Part shown: positions 1-8,493 of the stretch, one piece after another
Layout: each line of letters begins with the position of its first letter
Position numbering within the stretch: position 1 is the stretch's first letter
Assembly (NCBI RefSeq): GCF_000717175.1
Contig: NZ_JNYD01000001.1
Span: forward strand, 480,294 to 544,293
Direction of reading: 5' to 3'
Source: Pseudonocardia autotrophica
GTDB taxonomy: Bacteria; Actinomycetota; Actinomycetes; Mycobacteriales; Pseudonocardiaceae
DNA length: 64,000 nucleotides
Position numbers and translations under genes: made by a program
Notes under the pieces: generated by a model
What the model was told of the DNA's origin: nothing
Seen by the model: the letters and a program-made list of their open reading frames with translations, nothing else
Database searches by the model: none

Positions 1-74
1 AACGCGGGGTCGCGCCCTCCGAGATCCAGTACGAGGTGTTCGGCCCCGACCTGTGGCAGGCCGACCTCGACTGA
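1..74 (+). CDS. 3' end of a flavohaemoprotein-like FAD/NAD-binding reductase (partial)
   Basis: Only the last 23 codons are present (frame beginning at base 3), ending in TGA at 72-74. The C-terminus reads EIQYEVFGPDLWQADLD. A closing I-x-Y-E-x-F-G-P-D-L-W segment is typical of actinobacterial globin-coupled or ferredoxin-reductase-like NAD(P)H oxidoreductases (flavohaemoprotein / phenol-hydroxylase-reductase fold), which supports the call. No catalytic residue is visible because the gene begins outside the window. It converges with the minus-strand FAD monooxygenase that ends at 90, leaving only 15 bases between them. The family call rests on this short tail alone. Confidence 0.55.
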   Translation, partial: RGVAPSEIQYEVFGPDLWQADLD

Positions 75-89
75 CGGGGAGCGGGGGCG

Positions 90-1139
90 TCACCGGCCGC
101 CGCCGACCGGGCGGGCCAGCGCGTTCACCGCTCCGCCGAAGAGCGGCGGCAGCAGCCGCGAGGCGGGGACCAGCGCGCGGCGCGCGACCCGCGGACGTGT
201 GCCGGCCAGCAGCGCCGCGGTGAGCAGGCGGTAGCGCCGGGTCAGGCGTGCCCAGTCGCGCTCGTATCGCTGCGGCTCGCCGTCGACGATCGCCCGCACG
301 GCGGCGTCCGCCTGGGCGAACGCGAGGGCCAGACCCTCCCCCGTCAGGGCGTCGACGTAGCCGGCGGCGTCGCCGACCAGCAGCACCCGCCCGGCCACCC
401 GCCGCCGGGCGCCGCGGCGCAGGGGACCGGCCCCCCGCACGTCGGTCGCCGGCTCGCTGCCGCACAGGAGCTCCTCGAGACCCGGGAGCGCCCGCAGCCG
501 GCTGTCGAAGGAGCCCTTGGTGGAGACGAGCAGCGCGACCCCGACGAGGTCCGCGGCCACCGGGGTCACGTAGGCCTCGACCTCGCGACCCCAGTGCACC
601 TCGACGTACGGCGACCAGGGGGCGGTCCGGAAGTGCCGGCGCAACCCGAAGCGCGGGTGCCGGGCGGCGGCGGCGTCGAGGCCGAGGGCGCGGCGCACCG
701 TGGAGTGCAGGCCGTCGGCGGCCACCAGGTGCCGGGCGCGCCGCCCGTCGGCGGTGACGCCCGCGTGGTCCTGACGCACCTCCCCGACGGCGCGCTCCTC
801 GATGCGGGCCCCCGCGGCCACCGCGGCCTCGCGCAGCGCCCGGTGCAGCGTGAGCCGGCGGATCCCCCGGCCGGGACCGAGGCGGAAGTCCGCGTCGGCC
901 GACCGCCCGCCACCGACGTACCGGATGCCGCGGAACGGGTGCCCGGCCGGATCGACGCCGAGGGCCAGCAGCCCGGCGAGCGCCCCGGGCATCAGGCCCT
1001 CGCCGCAGGCCTTGTCGACGGCGCCGGGCCGAGGCTCCCAGACCTCGACGTCGAGACCGGCGCGGGCGGCGTGGAGCGCGGTCACCAGGCCGGCCGGGCC
1101 GCCACCGGCGACGAGCAGGTCGACCGGGCGGGCGCTCAC
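90..1139 (-). CDS. FAD-dependent monooxygenase of a type III PKS operon (SrsC-like)
   Basis: A 349-residue flavoprotein. The N-terminal dinucleotide motif GGGPAG (residues 12-17) is followed by KACGEGLMP. The second FAD motif near the C-terminus contains VGDAAGYVDALTGEG, as in the geranylgeranyl reductase / PHBH-type superfamily. I chose the GTG at 1139 because it overlaps the TGA of the upstream methyltransferase (GTGA) and places the FAD motif at the usual distance from the N-terminus. It is the last gene of a six-gene minus-strand operon. In the Streptomyces griseus srs operon a flavoprotein hydroxylase follows the type III PKS and a methyltransferase and oxidises the alkylresorcinol ring to a quinone or hydroquinone. 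The same gene order suggests ring hydroxylation here. A polyprenyl reductase role cannot be excluded, because a second paralogue lies upstream at 2748-3923. Confidence 0.85.
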   Translation of the reverse strand: MSARPVDLLVAGGGPAGLVTALHAARAGLDVEVWEPRPGAVDKACGEGLMPGALAGLLALGVDPAGHPFRGIRYVGGGRSADADFRLGPGRGIRRLTLHRALREAAVAAGARIEERAVGEVRQDHAGVTADGRRARHLVAADGLHSTVRRALGLDAAAARHPRFGLRRHFRTAPWSPYVEVHWGREVEAYVTPVAADLVGVALLVSTKGSFDSRLRALPGLEELLCGSEPATDVRGAGPLRRGARRRVAGRVLLVGDAAGYVDALTGEGLALAFAQADAAVRAIVDGEPQRYERDWARLTRRYRLLTAALLAGTRPRVARRALVPASRLLPPLFGGAVNALARPVGGGR

Positions 1140-1687
1140 GCCCGCACCTCCGTGGCCGCGGCCTCGCGCAGGGCCCGCCGCTCCTCCCGCAGCCGCACGG
1201 TCAGCACCCCGGCGTTCGCCACGGTGAACGCCACGGCGGTGAGCCACGCCGTGTGGACGAGCGGGAGGGCCGCACCCTCCACGACGACGGCGGCGTAGTT
1301 GGGGTGCGGCAGGAAGCGGTAGGGCCCCGAGGTGACCAGCGGGAGCCCGGGCACGACGATCACCCGCGTGTTCCACCGCGGGCCGAGCGTGCGGATGCAC
1401 CACCACCGGACGCTCTGGCACCCGACGACCAGGGCGAGCATCGGCCAGCCGAGCGCGGGCACGAAGGGCCGGCCGGCGAGCCACACCTCCGCCAGGCACC
1501 CGACGAGCAGGCCGGTGTGCACGACGACCATCACCGGGTAGTGCCCGCGGCCGGTCTCGACACCCCCGCGGGCCGACGCCCACCGGGCGTGGCGCGTGGA
1601 GAGCACCAGCTCGGCCAACCGCTCGAGACCGACCGCGAGCACGAGCAGCGTGAAGAGCAGGGCCGACACCGGGAACGGCGTGCTCAT
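1136..1687 (-). CDS. ICMT-like membrane methyltransferase (SrsB-like)
   Basis: A 183-residue polytopic membrane protein of the isoprenylcysteine carboxyl methyltransferase family. About four to five hydrophobic segments are visible. The conserved SAM/quinone end reads GPYRFLPHPNYAAVVVEGAA, with the family-typical R-x-x-x-H-P-N-Y and a downstream Glu. ATG at 1687 overlaps the TGA of the PKS gene (ATGA), and its own TGA overlaps the GTG of the monooxygenase, so the three genes are translationally coupled. In srs-type operons this family O-methylates the phenolic ring made by the type III PKS. The mycobacterial homologue Rv1139c also sits in a PKS-linked SigL regulon. A phenolic-lipid O-methyltransferase is the likely role; the substrate is inferred. 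Confidence 0.85.
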   Translation of the reverse strand: MSTPFPVSALLFTLLVLAVGLERLAELVLSTRHARWASARGGVETGRGHYPVMVVVHTGLLVGCLAEVWLAGRPFVPALGWPMLALVVGCQSVRWWCIRTLGPRWNTRVIVVPGLPLVTSGPYRFLPHPNYAAVVVEGAALPLVHTAWLTAVAFTVANAGVLTVRLREERRALREAAATEVRA

Positions 1688-2760
1688 GCCGGTGCCCGCA
1701 GCAGGACGAGTTCGGAGCAGAAGCCGGGCCCCATCGCGAGCATCAGGCCGTACGAGCCCGGCCGCGGCGGCCGGACGTCGAGGGTGTCGGCCAGGACGTG
1801 CAGCACCGAGGCCGAGGAGAGGTTCCCGACGCGGCGCAGCGAGTCCCAGGTCAGGGCCAGTGCGTCGCGGTCGACCTGGAGCGCGTCCTGCAGGGCCTCG
1901 AGCACCTTGGGGCCGCCGGGGTGCGCGACGTACCACTCGACGTCCGCGCGCCCGAGCCCGTGGTCGGCCAGGAACCGGCGCACGTCGTCGCCGAGGTACC
2001 GGCGCACGAGGTCGGGGACGGCCGCGTCGAGCACGATCCGCAGGCCACCGGCACCGACGTCCCAGCCCATGGTCCGCTCGGAGTCGGGGTAGAGGCGGCT
2101 GCGGGCGGCCAGCACCTCCGGCTGCACGCGCCCGCCGTCGACCAGCTGCTCGGCGCGCCGCGATCCCGCGGCGACCACCGCGGCGGCGCCGTCGCCGAAC
2201 AGGCCGCTGGCGACCAGGTTGGGCACCGAGACGTCGTCCCGCTGCAGGGTCAACGAGCACAGCTCGACGCTCATCAGCACCGCGACCGCGTCGGGGTGGC
2301 CGACCAGGTGATCGAGCAGCCGGGCGACCCCCGCGGCCCCGGCCACGCACCCCAGGCCGACGATCGGCACCCGCACCACGTCGTCGCGCATGCCGGTGAG
2401 CGCGGCGACCCGCGCGTCGAGGGACGGCACGGCGAGCCCGGTCACGGTCGCGGAGACGACGAGGTCGACGTCCGACGGCGCGAGGTCGACCGCTTTGAGC
2501 GCGTCGACGACCGCGCGGGCGCCGAGCTCGACCCCGGCCGCGATGAAGGCGTCGTTGGACTCCCCGAAGTCGCGCAGCCGGCCGTAGCGCTCCAGCGGCA
2601 GCGCGGTGTGCCGGGTCCCGACACCGGCGTTGCGGTGGAACCGCTCCAGGACCGCCCGGTCGACGCGGCCCCCGAGCAGCGACCCCGCGACGGCCTCGGT
2701 GATCTCCTCCTGTCGGTGGCGATGGGCGGGAAGGGCACCTCGGACGCTCAGGATGCGCAT
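1684..2760 (-). CDS. Type III polyketide synthase
   Basis: A 358-residue chalcone-synthase-superfamily enzyme of normal length. The catalytic triad is visible: Cys138 in VGLGCVAGAAGV, His280 in WYVAHPGGPK and Asn313 in RRVGNLSSASV, with the C-terminal GPGFCSEL loop. These enzymes condense malonyl-CoA (or methylmalonyl-CoA) units onto an acyl starter without a carrier protein. With an SrsB/SrsC-like pair directly downstream, the expected product is an alkylresorcinol or alkylpyrone phenolic lipid. ATG at 2760 lies 13 bases inside the end of the upstream flavoprotein gene, so translation is probably coupled. The additional UbiA and geranylgeranyl-reductase-like genes upstream suggest a prenylated or isoprenoid-derived product, which is inference. 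Confidence 0.95.
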   Translation of the reverse strand: MRILSVRGALPAHRHRQEEITEAVAGSLLGGRVDRAVLERFHRNAGVGTRHTALPLERYGRLRDFGESNDAFIAAGVELGARAVVDALKAVDLAPSDVDLVVSATVTGLAVPSLDARVAALTGMRDDVVRVPIVGLGCVAGAAGVARLLDHLVGHPDAVAVLMSVELCSLTLQRDDVSVPNLVASGLFGDGAAAVVAAGSRRAEQLVDGGRVQPEVLAARSRLYPDSERTMGWDVGAGGLRIVLDAAVPDLVRRYLGDDVRRFLADHGLGRADVEWYVAHPGGPKVLEALQDALQVDRDALALTWDSLRRVGNLSSASVLHVLADTLDVRPPRPGSYGLMLAMGPGFCSELVLLRAPA

Positions 2761-3923
2761 GCTCGACTCTCCTCCACGGGACGGACGGGGGCGGTCGACA
2801 GGAGGGCGCGGGCCAGGCCGCGGACGACGGTGGGGGTGATCCGGCCGCGGGCCAGCCCGAGCTCGACGAGGTCGTCGAAGACCCGGCCGTCCCGCGCCGA
2901 CGCGCGCAGGCCGGCGTCGAGCACCGCCCCGCTGCGGGTCAGGCGCGCCGCGAGCGCGGTGTGGCGCAGGTGCGGGAGGAGGTGCGCGCGGGCGGCGCGC
3001 CGGTAGCAGTGCCCCGCCGTCTCGGGCCGGCCCGCCGTGATCGCCCGCGCGGCGGCCCGGCCGGCGGCGAGGCCGGTGGCGACCGCGTAGTAGATGCCCT
3101 CCCCCGTCATCGGGTTGACCAGGCCGGCGGCGTCGCCCACCAGCAGCACCCGGCCGGTGGGCGGCCACCAGCGGGCACCCGAGAGCGGCAGGTGGTGGCC
3201 CTTCCAGTCGGTGCCGTCGCGCCCCGCGCCGGGCAGCAGCTCCTCCAGCCGGTCGAGCAGTTCGGAGCGGGTGGGGGCCGGCCCGCGGCCGAGCACCTCG
3301 CCGTACCCGACGTTCGCCAGCCCGTCGCCGCGGTCGAAGGACCAGGCGTACGCCGGCTGCCGGGCCGTCCCGAAGGCGATCACCTGGGCCTGCTCGCGCC
3401 CCGCGGACACCGGCGCGTAGCCGCGCAGGGCGAAGGCGGTGCGCGCAGTGGACCACCCGAGACGGCGGCGCACCACGGACCGCGCCCCGTCCGCCCCGAC
3501 GACCACGGCGGCCCGGTGCCTGCCGTCGAGCACGACGTCGCTGTGTCCGACCGCCAGGTCGCGGACCCGGTGCCGGACCAGCATCGCGCCGGCACCGCAG
3601 GCCGCCTCGACCAGCCGGGCGTCGAGGAGCCGGCGCGGCACCACGTACGACGGCCGGGCCATCATCCGGTCGACCCCGCGGTCGCCGCGGGCGAGCCGCA
3701 GCCGCGCGACCGGGACCCGGTCGTCGAGCAGGCCCGTGACCCCGACCTCGGCGAGGCGGTCGAGCACGTGCGGGGCGACGCCGTCCCCGCAGGCCTTGTC
3801 CCGCGGGAAGTCCGCGCGGTCGAGCAGCGCGACCCGCAGCCCCGGCGCGGTGTGCAGCGCCCCGAGGGCGGTCGCCGCACCGGCGGGTCCGGCCCCGACG
3901 ACCGCGAGGTCCCAGCCGGGCAT
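2748..3923 (-). CDS. Geranylgeranyl reductase family FAD-dependent oxidoreductase
   Basis: A 391-residue flavoprotein. GAGPAG (residues 10-15) marks the FAD Rossmann fold, FPRDKACGDGVAPH is the family signature after the first strand-helix pair, and VGDAAGLVNPMTGEGIYYA is the second FAD motif. Relatives reduce isoprenoid double bonds (geranylgeranyl chains, menaquinone side chains) or hydroxylate aromatic rings. Its ATG at 3923 shares one base with the stop of ubiA (TGATG), and its end overlaps the PKS start. The prenyltransferase next door favours an isoprenoid-modifying role, but a ring oxidase is equally possible from sequence alone. It is only distantly similar to the flavoprotein at 90-1139, so the operon has two different members of this superfamily. 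Confidence 0.88.
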   Translation of the reverse strand: MPGWDLAVVGAGPAGAATALGALHTAPGLRVALLDRADFPRDKACGDGVAPHVLDRLAEVGVTGLLDDRVPVARLRLARGDRGVDRMMARPSYVVPRRLLDARLVEAACGAGAMLVRHRVRDLAVGHSDVVLDGRHRAAVVVGADGARSVVRRRLGWSTARTAFALRGYAPVSAGREQAQVIAFGTARQPAYAWSFDRGDGLANVGYGEVLGRGPAPTRSELLDRLEELLPGAGRDGTDWKGHHLPLSGARWWPPTGRVLLVGDAAGLVNPMTGEGIYYAVATGLAAGRAAARAITAGRPETAGHCYRRAARAHLLPHLRHTALAARLTRSGAVLDAGLRASARDGRVFDDLVELGLARGRITPTVVRGLARALLSTAPVRPVEESRACAS

Positions 3924-4756
3924 CAGCCGGCCGCCACGAGCAGCACCACGTCGAGCAGCGCGATCAGCATCGCCGCCCGGAACGGGACGCGACCGCGGCC
4001 GGTCAGGGCGACCGTCGCGAGCGCGGCGACCACCAGCAGCGCCGCCCACACCCACGCGGGCGGGTGCCCCGCCGGGCCGAGCGCGGCCAGGAGCGACGCG
4101 GCGACGAGCAGCCCGGCGGCCAGTGGCCTCGCGGCGCGCTCCCCCAGCCGGTGCGGCAGGCCCCGGACGCCGGTCCGCACGTCGTCGGCGAGATCGGGCA
4201 GTGCGTTGAGCACGTGGGCGCCGACCCCGAGCGCCGCGCCGGCGGCGGTGGTCCACCAGGGCGGCCACGCCGGAGCCGAGCCGGCGAGCGAGGCCACGGC
4301 CGGCAGCGTGCCGAAGGCCACGGCGTACGGCAGCCACGACAGCCGGGTGCCCTTGAGCCCCAGGTTGTAGGCCTGCGCCGAGCCGACGCCGAGCACGAGG
4401 TGGACCAGCCCGCTGCGCCAGCCCGCGGCCACGGACAACGCCACGCAGGCGGCCCCGGCGACGACGACCGCCGTGCGGACCTGGTGAGCGGCCACCCGGC
4501 CGGCCGCGAGCGGCTTGTCCGCACGCCCGACGGCACGGTCACGCTTCTGGTCGACCAGGTCGTTGACCCACCCGACCGTCAACTGGCCCGCCAGCACGGC
4601 GAGGGCGACGACGAGGGTGGTGCGGGCCGGCTGTCCGGCGTCGACCGCGAGCAGGGCGGCGACCACCGTGACGGCCGCGGCAGGACCGGGGTGGGCGGCC
4701 GCGACCAGCCCGGGGAGGGCGCCGGCCCGGCGGGTGGGCAGCGGCGTCGTGCTCAC
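3923..4756 (-). CDS. UbiA-family prenyltransferase
   Basis: A 277-residue integral membrane protein with alternating hydrophobic segments. It has the first Asp-rich motif NDLVDQKRDRAVGRADKPLA (about 65-83), which binds the Mg-diphosphate, and a second motif NALPDLADDV. UbiA enzymes transfer a polyprenyl chain to an aromatic or quinone acceptor at the membrane. GTG at 4756 overlaps the epimerase stop (GTGA), and the gene ends one base into the flavoprotein start. Here the natural acceptor would be the resorcinol or quinone made by the type III PKS. Alternatively it could belong to a separate quinone or carotenoid-like branch. The family is certain; the substrate is inferred from the operon. 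Confidence 0.92.
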   Translation of the reverse strand: MSTTPLPTRRAGALPGLVAAAHPGPAAAVTVVAALLAVDAGQPARTTLVVALAVLAGQLTVGWVNDLVDQKRDRAVGRADKPLAAGRVAAHQVRTAVVVAGAACVALSVAAGWRSGLVHLVLGVGSAQAYNLGLKGTRLSWLPYAVAFGTLPAVASLAGSAPAWPPWWTTAAGAALGVGAHVLNALPDLADDVRTGVRGLPHRLGERAARPLAAGLLVAASLLAALGPAGHPPAWVWAALLVVAALATVALTGRGRVPFRAAMLIALLDVVLLVAAG

Positions 4757-5811
4757 GGCCGCGACCGTCTGCCGACGTGGCCGTGGAGCAGGGCGTCCCT
4801 GGTCGCGCCGGCGACCGTGCGGGGCCGCAGCACCGCCGTGGGCCCCGATGCGGCCGTGCGCATGCCGTCGACGACCTCGCGGAACACGGCGACGGCGTCC
4901 TTCGTCGGCGACCAGCCGAGCTCGGTGCGGGCGCGCGTGGAGTCGATCAGCGGGAGGGCGAAGGCCATGTCGAGCCAGCCGGTGTCGACCTGCTGCAGGC
5001 GCAGGTGCCACGCGGCGGACATCGCCGGGCGCAGGACCGCCGACGGCACGTGCACCAGCGGGGCACCCAGCACCCGGGCGATGTCCGGGGCGGTCAGCGG
5101 CGGGTCGACGGCCAGGTTGAACGCGCCGGCGGCACGCCGGTCCAGCACGCGGGCGACGGCGTCGGCCACGTCGTCGGCGTGCACCACCGGGATCGCCAGG
5201 CGGCGGTCGAGGGGCAGCACCGGCAACCAGGCGAGGGCGCGCGCCGGCACCAGACCCGGCACCCCGTAGCGCAGCAGCGCGCTCCCGGCCGCGCGCTGCC
5301 CGACGATGCCCGGCCGGAGCCGGGTGACCGTGGGCAGGGCACCCTCCGCCCCGTCGAGGATCCGTTCGGCGGCGGCCTTGTGCCGGCTGTAGCGCGAGGT
5401 CGGGACGCCGTCCGTCGGCCAGGTCTCGTCGACCGGGGTGTCGTCGCGGCGCGGCGAGTAGGCGCCGATCGAGGACATGTGCACCAGGTGCGGCACCCGG
5501 GCCGCGGCCGCCGCGGCCACGACGCGACGGGTGCCGCCGACGCCGAGCTCGCGCAGGTACCGCAGGTCGTGCGAGGGCTGGAAGCCCCAGGCCAGGTGGA
5601 CGACGGCATCGGCGCCGGCGAGGACCCGCACGAGCTCCTCCGCGGTGGCGCGGGTCAGGTCGAGCGACCTCCAGGTCGCGGGCTGCCCCTCCGCGACCGG
5701 CCCCGCCGGCACCCGGCGGGCCACCCCGACCAGCTCGTGGTCCTCCCGGGCGAGGCGGCGCAGCACCGCCGTCCCGATGTTGCCCGTCGCGCCGGTGACG
5801 ACGATCCGCAT
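4753..5811 (-). CDS. Extended-SDR NAD-dependent epimerase/dehydratase family protein
   Basis: A 352-residue Rossmann protein with GATGNIG at residues 7-13 binding the nucleotide, VVHLAWG, and an active-site S...Y-x-x-x-K segment (SSIGAYSP followed by SRYSRHKAA). ATG at 5811 is preceded by a strong Shine-Dalgarno (GGGGAGG, four bases upstream). It is the first gene of the six-gene operon, so the promoter and the inverted repeat at 5831-5847 lie just ahead of it. The substrate is unknown; in polyketide or isoprenoid operons such enzymes act as ketoreductases or epimerases. The C-terminal roughly 25 residues (TAVLRPRTV...) go beyond the core fold and look like a basic tail. Confidence 0.9.
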   Translation of the reverse strand: MRIVVTGATGNIGTAVLRRLAREDHELVGVARRVPAGPVAEGQPATWRSLDLTRATAEELVRVLAGADAVVHLAWGFQPSHDLRYLRELGVGGTRRVVAAAAAARVPHLVHMSSIGAYSPRRDDTPVDETWPTDGVPTSRYSRHKAAAERILDGAEGALPTVTRLRPGIVGQRAAGSALLRYGVPGLVPARALAWLPVLPLDRRLAIPVVHADDVADAVARVLDRRAAGAFNLAVDPPLTAPDIARVLGAPLVHVPSAVLRPAMSAAWHLRLQQVDTGWLDMAFALPLIDSTRARTELGWSPTKDAVAVFREVVDGMRTAASGPTAVLRPRTVAGATRDALLHGHVGRRSRP

Positions 5812-5830
5812 CCTGCCTCCCCGAGCATCG

Positions 5831-5847
5831 ACCGACTGGTGGTCGGT
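5831..5847. promoter_or_regulatory. Candidate TetR-type operator ahead of the PKS/UbiA operon
   Basis: A perfect inverted repeat, ACCGAC-TGGTG-GTCGGT, starts 20 bases upstream of the epimerase start codon and upstream of its Shine-Dalgarno. Six-base arms around a five-base centre are typical of TetR-family sites. No TetR gene lies in the window next to the operon, so the regulator, if any, is encoded elsewhere. Confidence 0.4.
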
Positions 5848-5920
5848 TCCCCTCGGGCAGGGAACTCACACGCGCGGACCGCGGTCCGCGGGGGACGCGC
5901 GGTCGAAGGGTGCCGGGCGG

Positions 5921-8230
5921 TCAGGCCCGGCGGAGGCGCTTGAGCGGTTCCGGCAGGTCCGCGGCGTGCACCACGCTGAGCCGCTGGGTGGCACGGGTGA
6001 GCGCGACGTAGAGGTCGTTCATCCCGCGCGGGCTCTCGGCCAGCACCTCGGCCGGCTCGACGAGCACGACGGCGTCGAACTCCAGGCCCTTCGACGCGCC
6101 GACCGGCAGCACCACGACCGGCGCCTCGAGGTCCTCAGGGTCCTCGGGTGCGGCGTCGCCGAGCACGGCCTCGCGCATCGTGGCGACCCGCGCCGCCGGC
6201 ACGAGCACCGCGGTGCGCCCCTCGCCCACCGCGCCCCGCTCCTCGGCGACGATCCCGGCGAGCACCCCGTCGGACCCCTCCAGCGAGCCCGGGGCGATCG
6301 GGACGGCGCGCGGCGGGACCCCGGTGCTGCGGACGGACGTCGGCGGGGTGAGGCCGGGGTCGATGGCGGCCAGGACGTCGTCGGCGACGTCGGCGATCTC
6401 CGCCGGCGTCCGGTAGTTCACCGTGAGCTGCTCGAGCTTCCACCGGTTCTGCACGAACGGCGACAGCACCTCCGACCAGGTGGAGGCCCCGGCGATGTCG
6501 CCGGTCTGCGCGACGTCGCCCACGATCGTCATGGAGCGGCTCGGCACCCGGCGCATCACCAGCCGCCACGCCATCGCCGACAGCTCCTGCGCCTCGTCGA
6601 CGATCACGTGCCCGTAGGTCCACTCGCGGTCCGCGGCGGCGCGGTCCGCGGTCGACTCGTAGGTCCGCACCTGCATGCGCTCGGCCAGCCGGTCGGCGTC
6701 GACGATGTCCGTGGCCCGCAGCAGCTCCGGGTCGAGGTCCTCCTCGAGGTCCAGCACGTCGAGCACGCCCTGGGCGTACTCGATCTCCTCGCGCAGCGCG
6801 GCCTGCTCGGCGGCCCGGGCGGCCGACCCGTCGTCCCCGAGGAGCTCGGCCGCCTCGTCGAGCAGCGGGACGTCCGCGTGGGTCCAGCGCAGGTCGTGCG
6901 GCACGTCCGCCCCGGCGGCCGGCCGCTCCAGCAGCGCCCGGTCCTCGGCCGGGATCCGCCGGGCGATCGAGTTGAGCTTGCGCCGGTCGGCGAACAGGTC
7001 GCCGAGCAGCTGCTCCGGGGTGAGCGTGGGCCACAGGGCGTCGAGCTCGCGGGCGACGGCGGCGTCCTCGGCCAGCTCCTCGCGGATGTCCTCCACGTCG
7101 AGCTTGCCGAGCAGGTTCCGCCCGCCGAGGGTCTGCGCCACCTGCTGTGCGAGCAGCCGCAGCGCCTCGGTGCGGAAGATCCGCTTGGCCTCGTTGTGCG
7201 GCTTGCGCGAGCGCCGGGCCCGCGAGCGGGCGGCGTTGACCAGGTCCCGGTCGATCCGCACGTCCTGCCGTTCGACGACGAGCTCGATCGGCCGCCGCGG
7301 CAGCTGCTGGCGGTCCCGGACCGCCGCGGCGACGACGGCGGCCATGTCGGCGCGGCCCTTCACCTCGGCGGTGCGGGCGTCCTCCGACCGGCGCGCGTGC
7401 AGGCCCGGGAACAGCTCCGCGGGGGTGGCGAGCACGACCGAGGTCTCGCCCAGCGACGGCAGGACCTGGCCGATGTAGCGCAGGAAGGTCGGGTTCGGGC
7501 CGATCACCAGCACGCCGCGGCGGGCCAGCCGGTCCCGGTGCGTGTAGAGCAGGTAGGCGGCGCGGTGCAGCGCGACCGCGGTCTTGCCGGTGCCGGGCCC
7601 GCCCTGCACCACCAGCACGCCCGACGGCTTGGACCGGATGATCCGGTCCTGCTCCGCCTGGATCGTCGCGACGATGTCGCCCATGCGGCCGGTGCGGGCC
7701 TCGCTGACCGCGGCCATGAGCGCGGCCTCGCTGGTCAGGCCCGACCCGCTGACCCGGGCGGCGGCGTCGGCGAGGTCGAGCACCTCGTCGTCGACCGCGA
7801 CGACGTTCCGCCCGCGGGTGCGCAGGTGCCGGCGCCGGCGCATGCCCTCCGGGTTGGCCGCGGTCGCGGTGTAGAAGGGCTGCGCGGCGGGGGCGCGCCA
7901 GTCCATGAGCAGCGGCTCGTAGTCGTGGTCCTCGTCGAGGAGGCCGAGCCGGCCGATGTAGCGGACCTCGCCCGACTCCGCGTCGAGCCGGCCGAACGCC
8001 AGCCCGTGCTCCGCGGCACGCAGCGCGGCGAGCCGGTCCGTGTACATCGCGGCCGCCGCGTCGCGCTCGGTGAGCGCCTGCGGTGTGCCCACGGTCTCGC
8101 CGTGCAGCACGTCGGCGAGCCGGCGCGCGGTGTCCCGGCGGCGCTCGTCGAGCCGCTCGTAGAGCATCGCGACATAGGCGCGCTCGTGCTCGAGCGGCGT
8201 CTCGCCCGTGGCGGGTTCGGGGGTCGGCAC
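5921..8230 (-). CDS. HelD-family superfamily 1 ATPase (RNA polymerase recycling, HelR-like)
   Basis: A 769-residue UvrD/Rep-like protein, close to the usual actinobacterial HelD length. The N-terminal coiled-coil arm (about 10-75) is followed by the HelD signature DWRAPAAQPFY (110-120), Walker A GGPGTGKT (210-217), a long charged insert (about 290-500), a Walker B-like VIVDEAQ, and C-terminal motifs NYRTPAEI and YVALTRATQRL. Actinobacterial HelD pries stalled RNA polymerase off DNA, and some members (HelR) displace rifamycins from polymerase. GTG at 8230 has an AAGGA element about ten bases upstream. It is transcribed divergently from the SigF-type sigma gene. I looked for but could not confirm a rifamycin-associated element in the 260 bases between them. 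Confidence 0.92.
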   Translation of the reverse strand: MPTPEPATGETPLEHERAYVAMLYERLDERRRDTARRLADVLHGETVGTPQALTERDAAAAMYTDRLAALRAAEHGLAFGRLDAESGEVRYIGRLGLLDEDHDYEPLLMDWRAPAAQPFYTATAANPEGMRRRRHLRTRGRNVVAVDDEVLDLADAAARVSGSGLTSEAALMAAVSEARTGRMGDIVATIQAEQDRIIRSKPSGVLVVQGGPGTGKTAVALHRAAYLLYTHRDRLARRGVLVIGPNPTFLRYIGQVLPSLGETSVVLATPAELFPGLHARRSEDARTAEVKGRADMAAVVAAAVRDRQQLPRRPIELVVERQDVRIDRDLVNAARSRARRSRKPHNEAKRIFRTEALRLLAQQVAQTLGGRNLLGKLDVEDIREELAEDAAVARELDALWPTLTPEQLLGDLFADRRKLNSIARRIPAEDRALLERPAAGADVPHDLRWTHADVPLLDEAAELLGDDGSAARAAEQAALREEIEYAQGVLDVLDLEEDLDPELLRATDIVDADRLAERMQVRTYESTADRAAADREWTYGHVIVDEAQELSAMAWRLVMRRVPSRSMTIVGDVAQTGDIAGASTWSEVLSPFVQNRWKLEQLTVNYRTPAEIADVADDVLAAIDPGLTPPTSVRSTGVPPRAVPIAPGSLEGSDGVLAGIVAEERGAVGEGRTAVLVPAARVATMREAVLGDAAPEDPEDLEAPVVVLPVGASKGLEFDAVVLVEPAEVLAESPRGMNDLYVALTRATQRLSVVHAADLPEPLKRLRRA

Positions 8231-8421
8231 CTGCTTCGATGTCCTTCGCGGGAGTGACGGATCGGCCGGTCGGCCCGGTCGTCCCTCGATCTGTCGGCAA
8301 CTCGCGCGGCCGGCGGCGCGGCCGACGTCCTCGTCGTCCCTCGTCGCCCGACGGCGCGGCGTTCCAACCTACCAGCGATCTCCCCCGACCTCCGCGGGCA
8401 TTTCCCCGGTCGGGGGACCGC

Positions 8422-8448
8422 GTTTGAAGGATCGGGGCCGTCGGGTAG
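8422..8448 (+). promoter_or_regulatory. SigF/SigB-type promoter of the sigma factor gene
   Basis: GTTT (8422-8425), a 17-base spacer and GGGTAG (8443-8448) match the mycobacterial SigF consensus GTTT-N15-17-GGGTAT. Transcription would begin near 8455, so the ATG at 8449 cannot be used and the sigma gene most likely starts at the GTG at 8494. The arrangement implies autoregulation. The rest of the 8231-8493 gap shows no gene. Confidence 0.6.
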
Positions 8449-8493
8449 ATGCCTGCGTGGCGTCGGACAACAGAGACCCTTCCCCGGGGCGTC

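Noticed and set aside
8231..8421. Rifamycin-associated element upstream of helD
   Set aside because: I looked for an inverted repeat typical of HelR-type promoters but found no convincing match in the divergent region, so rifamycin control is not claimed.
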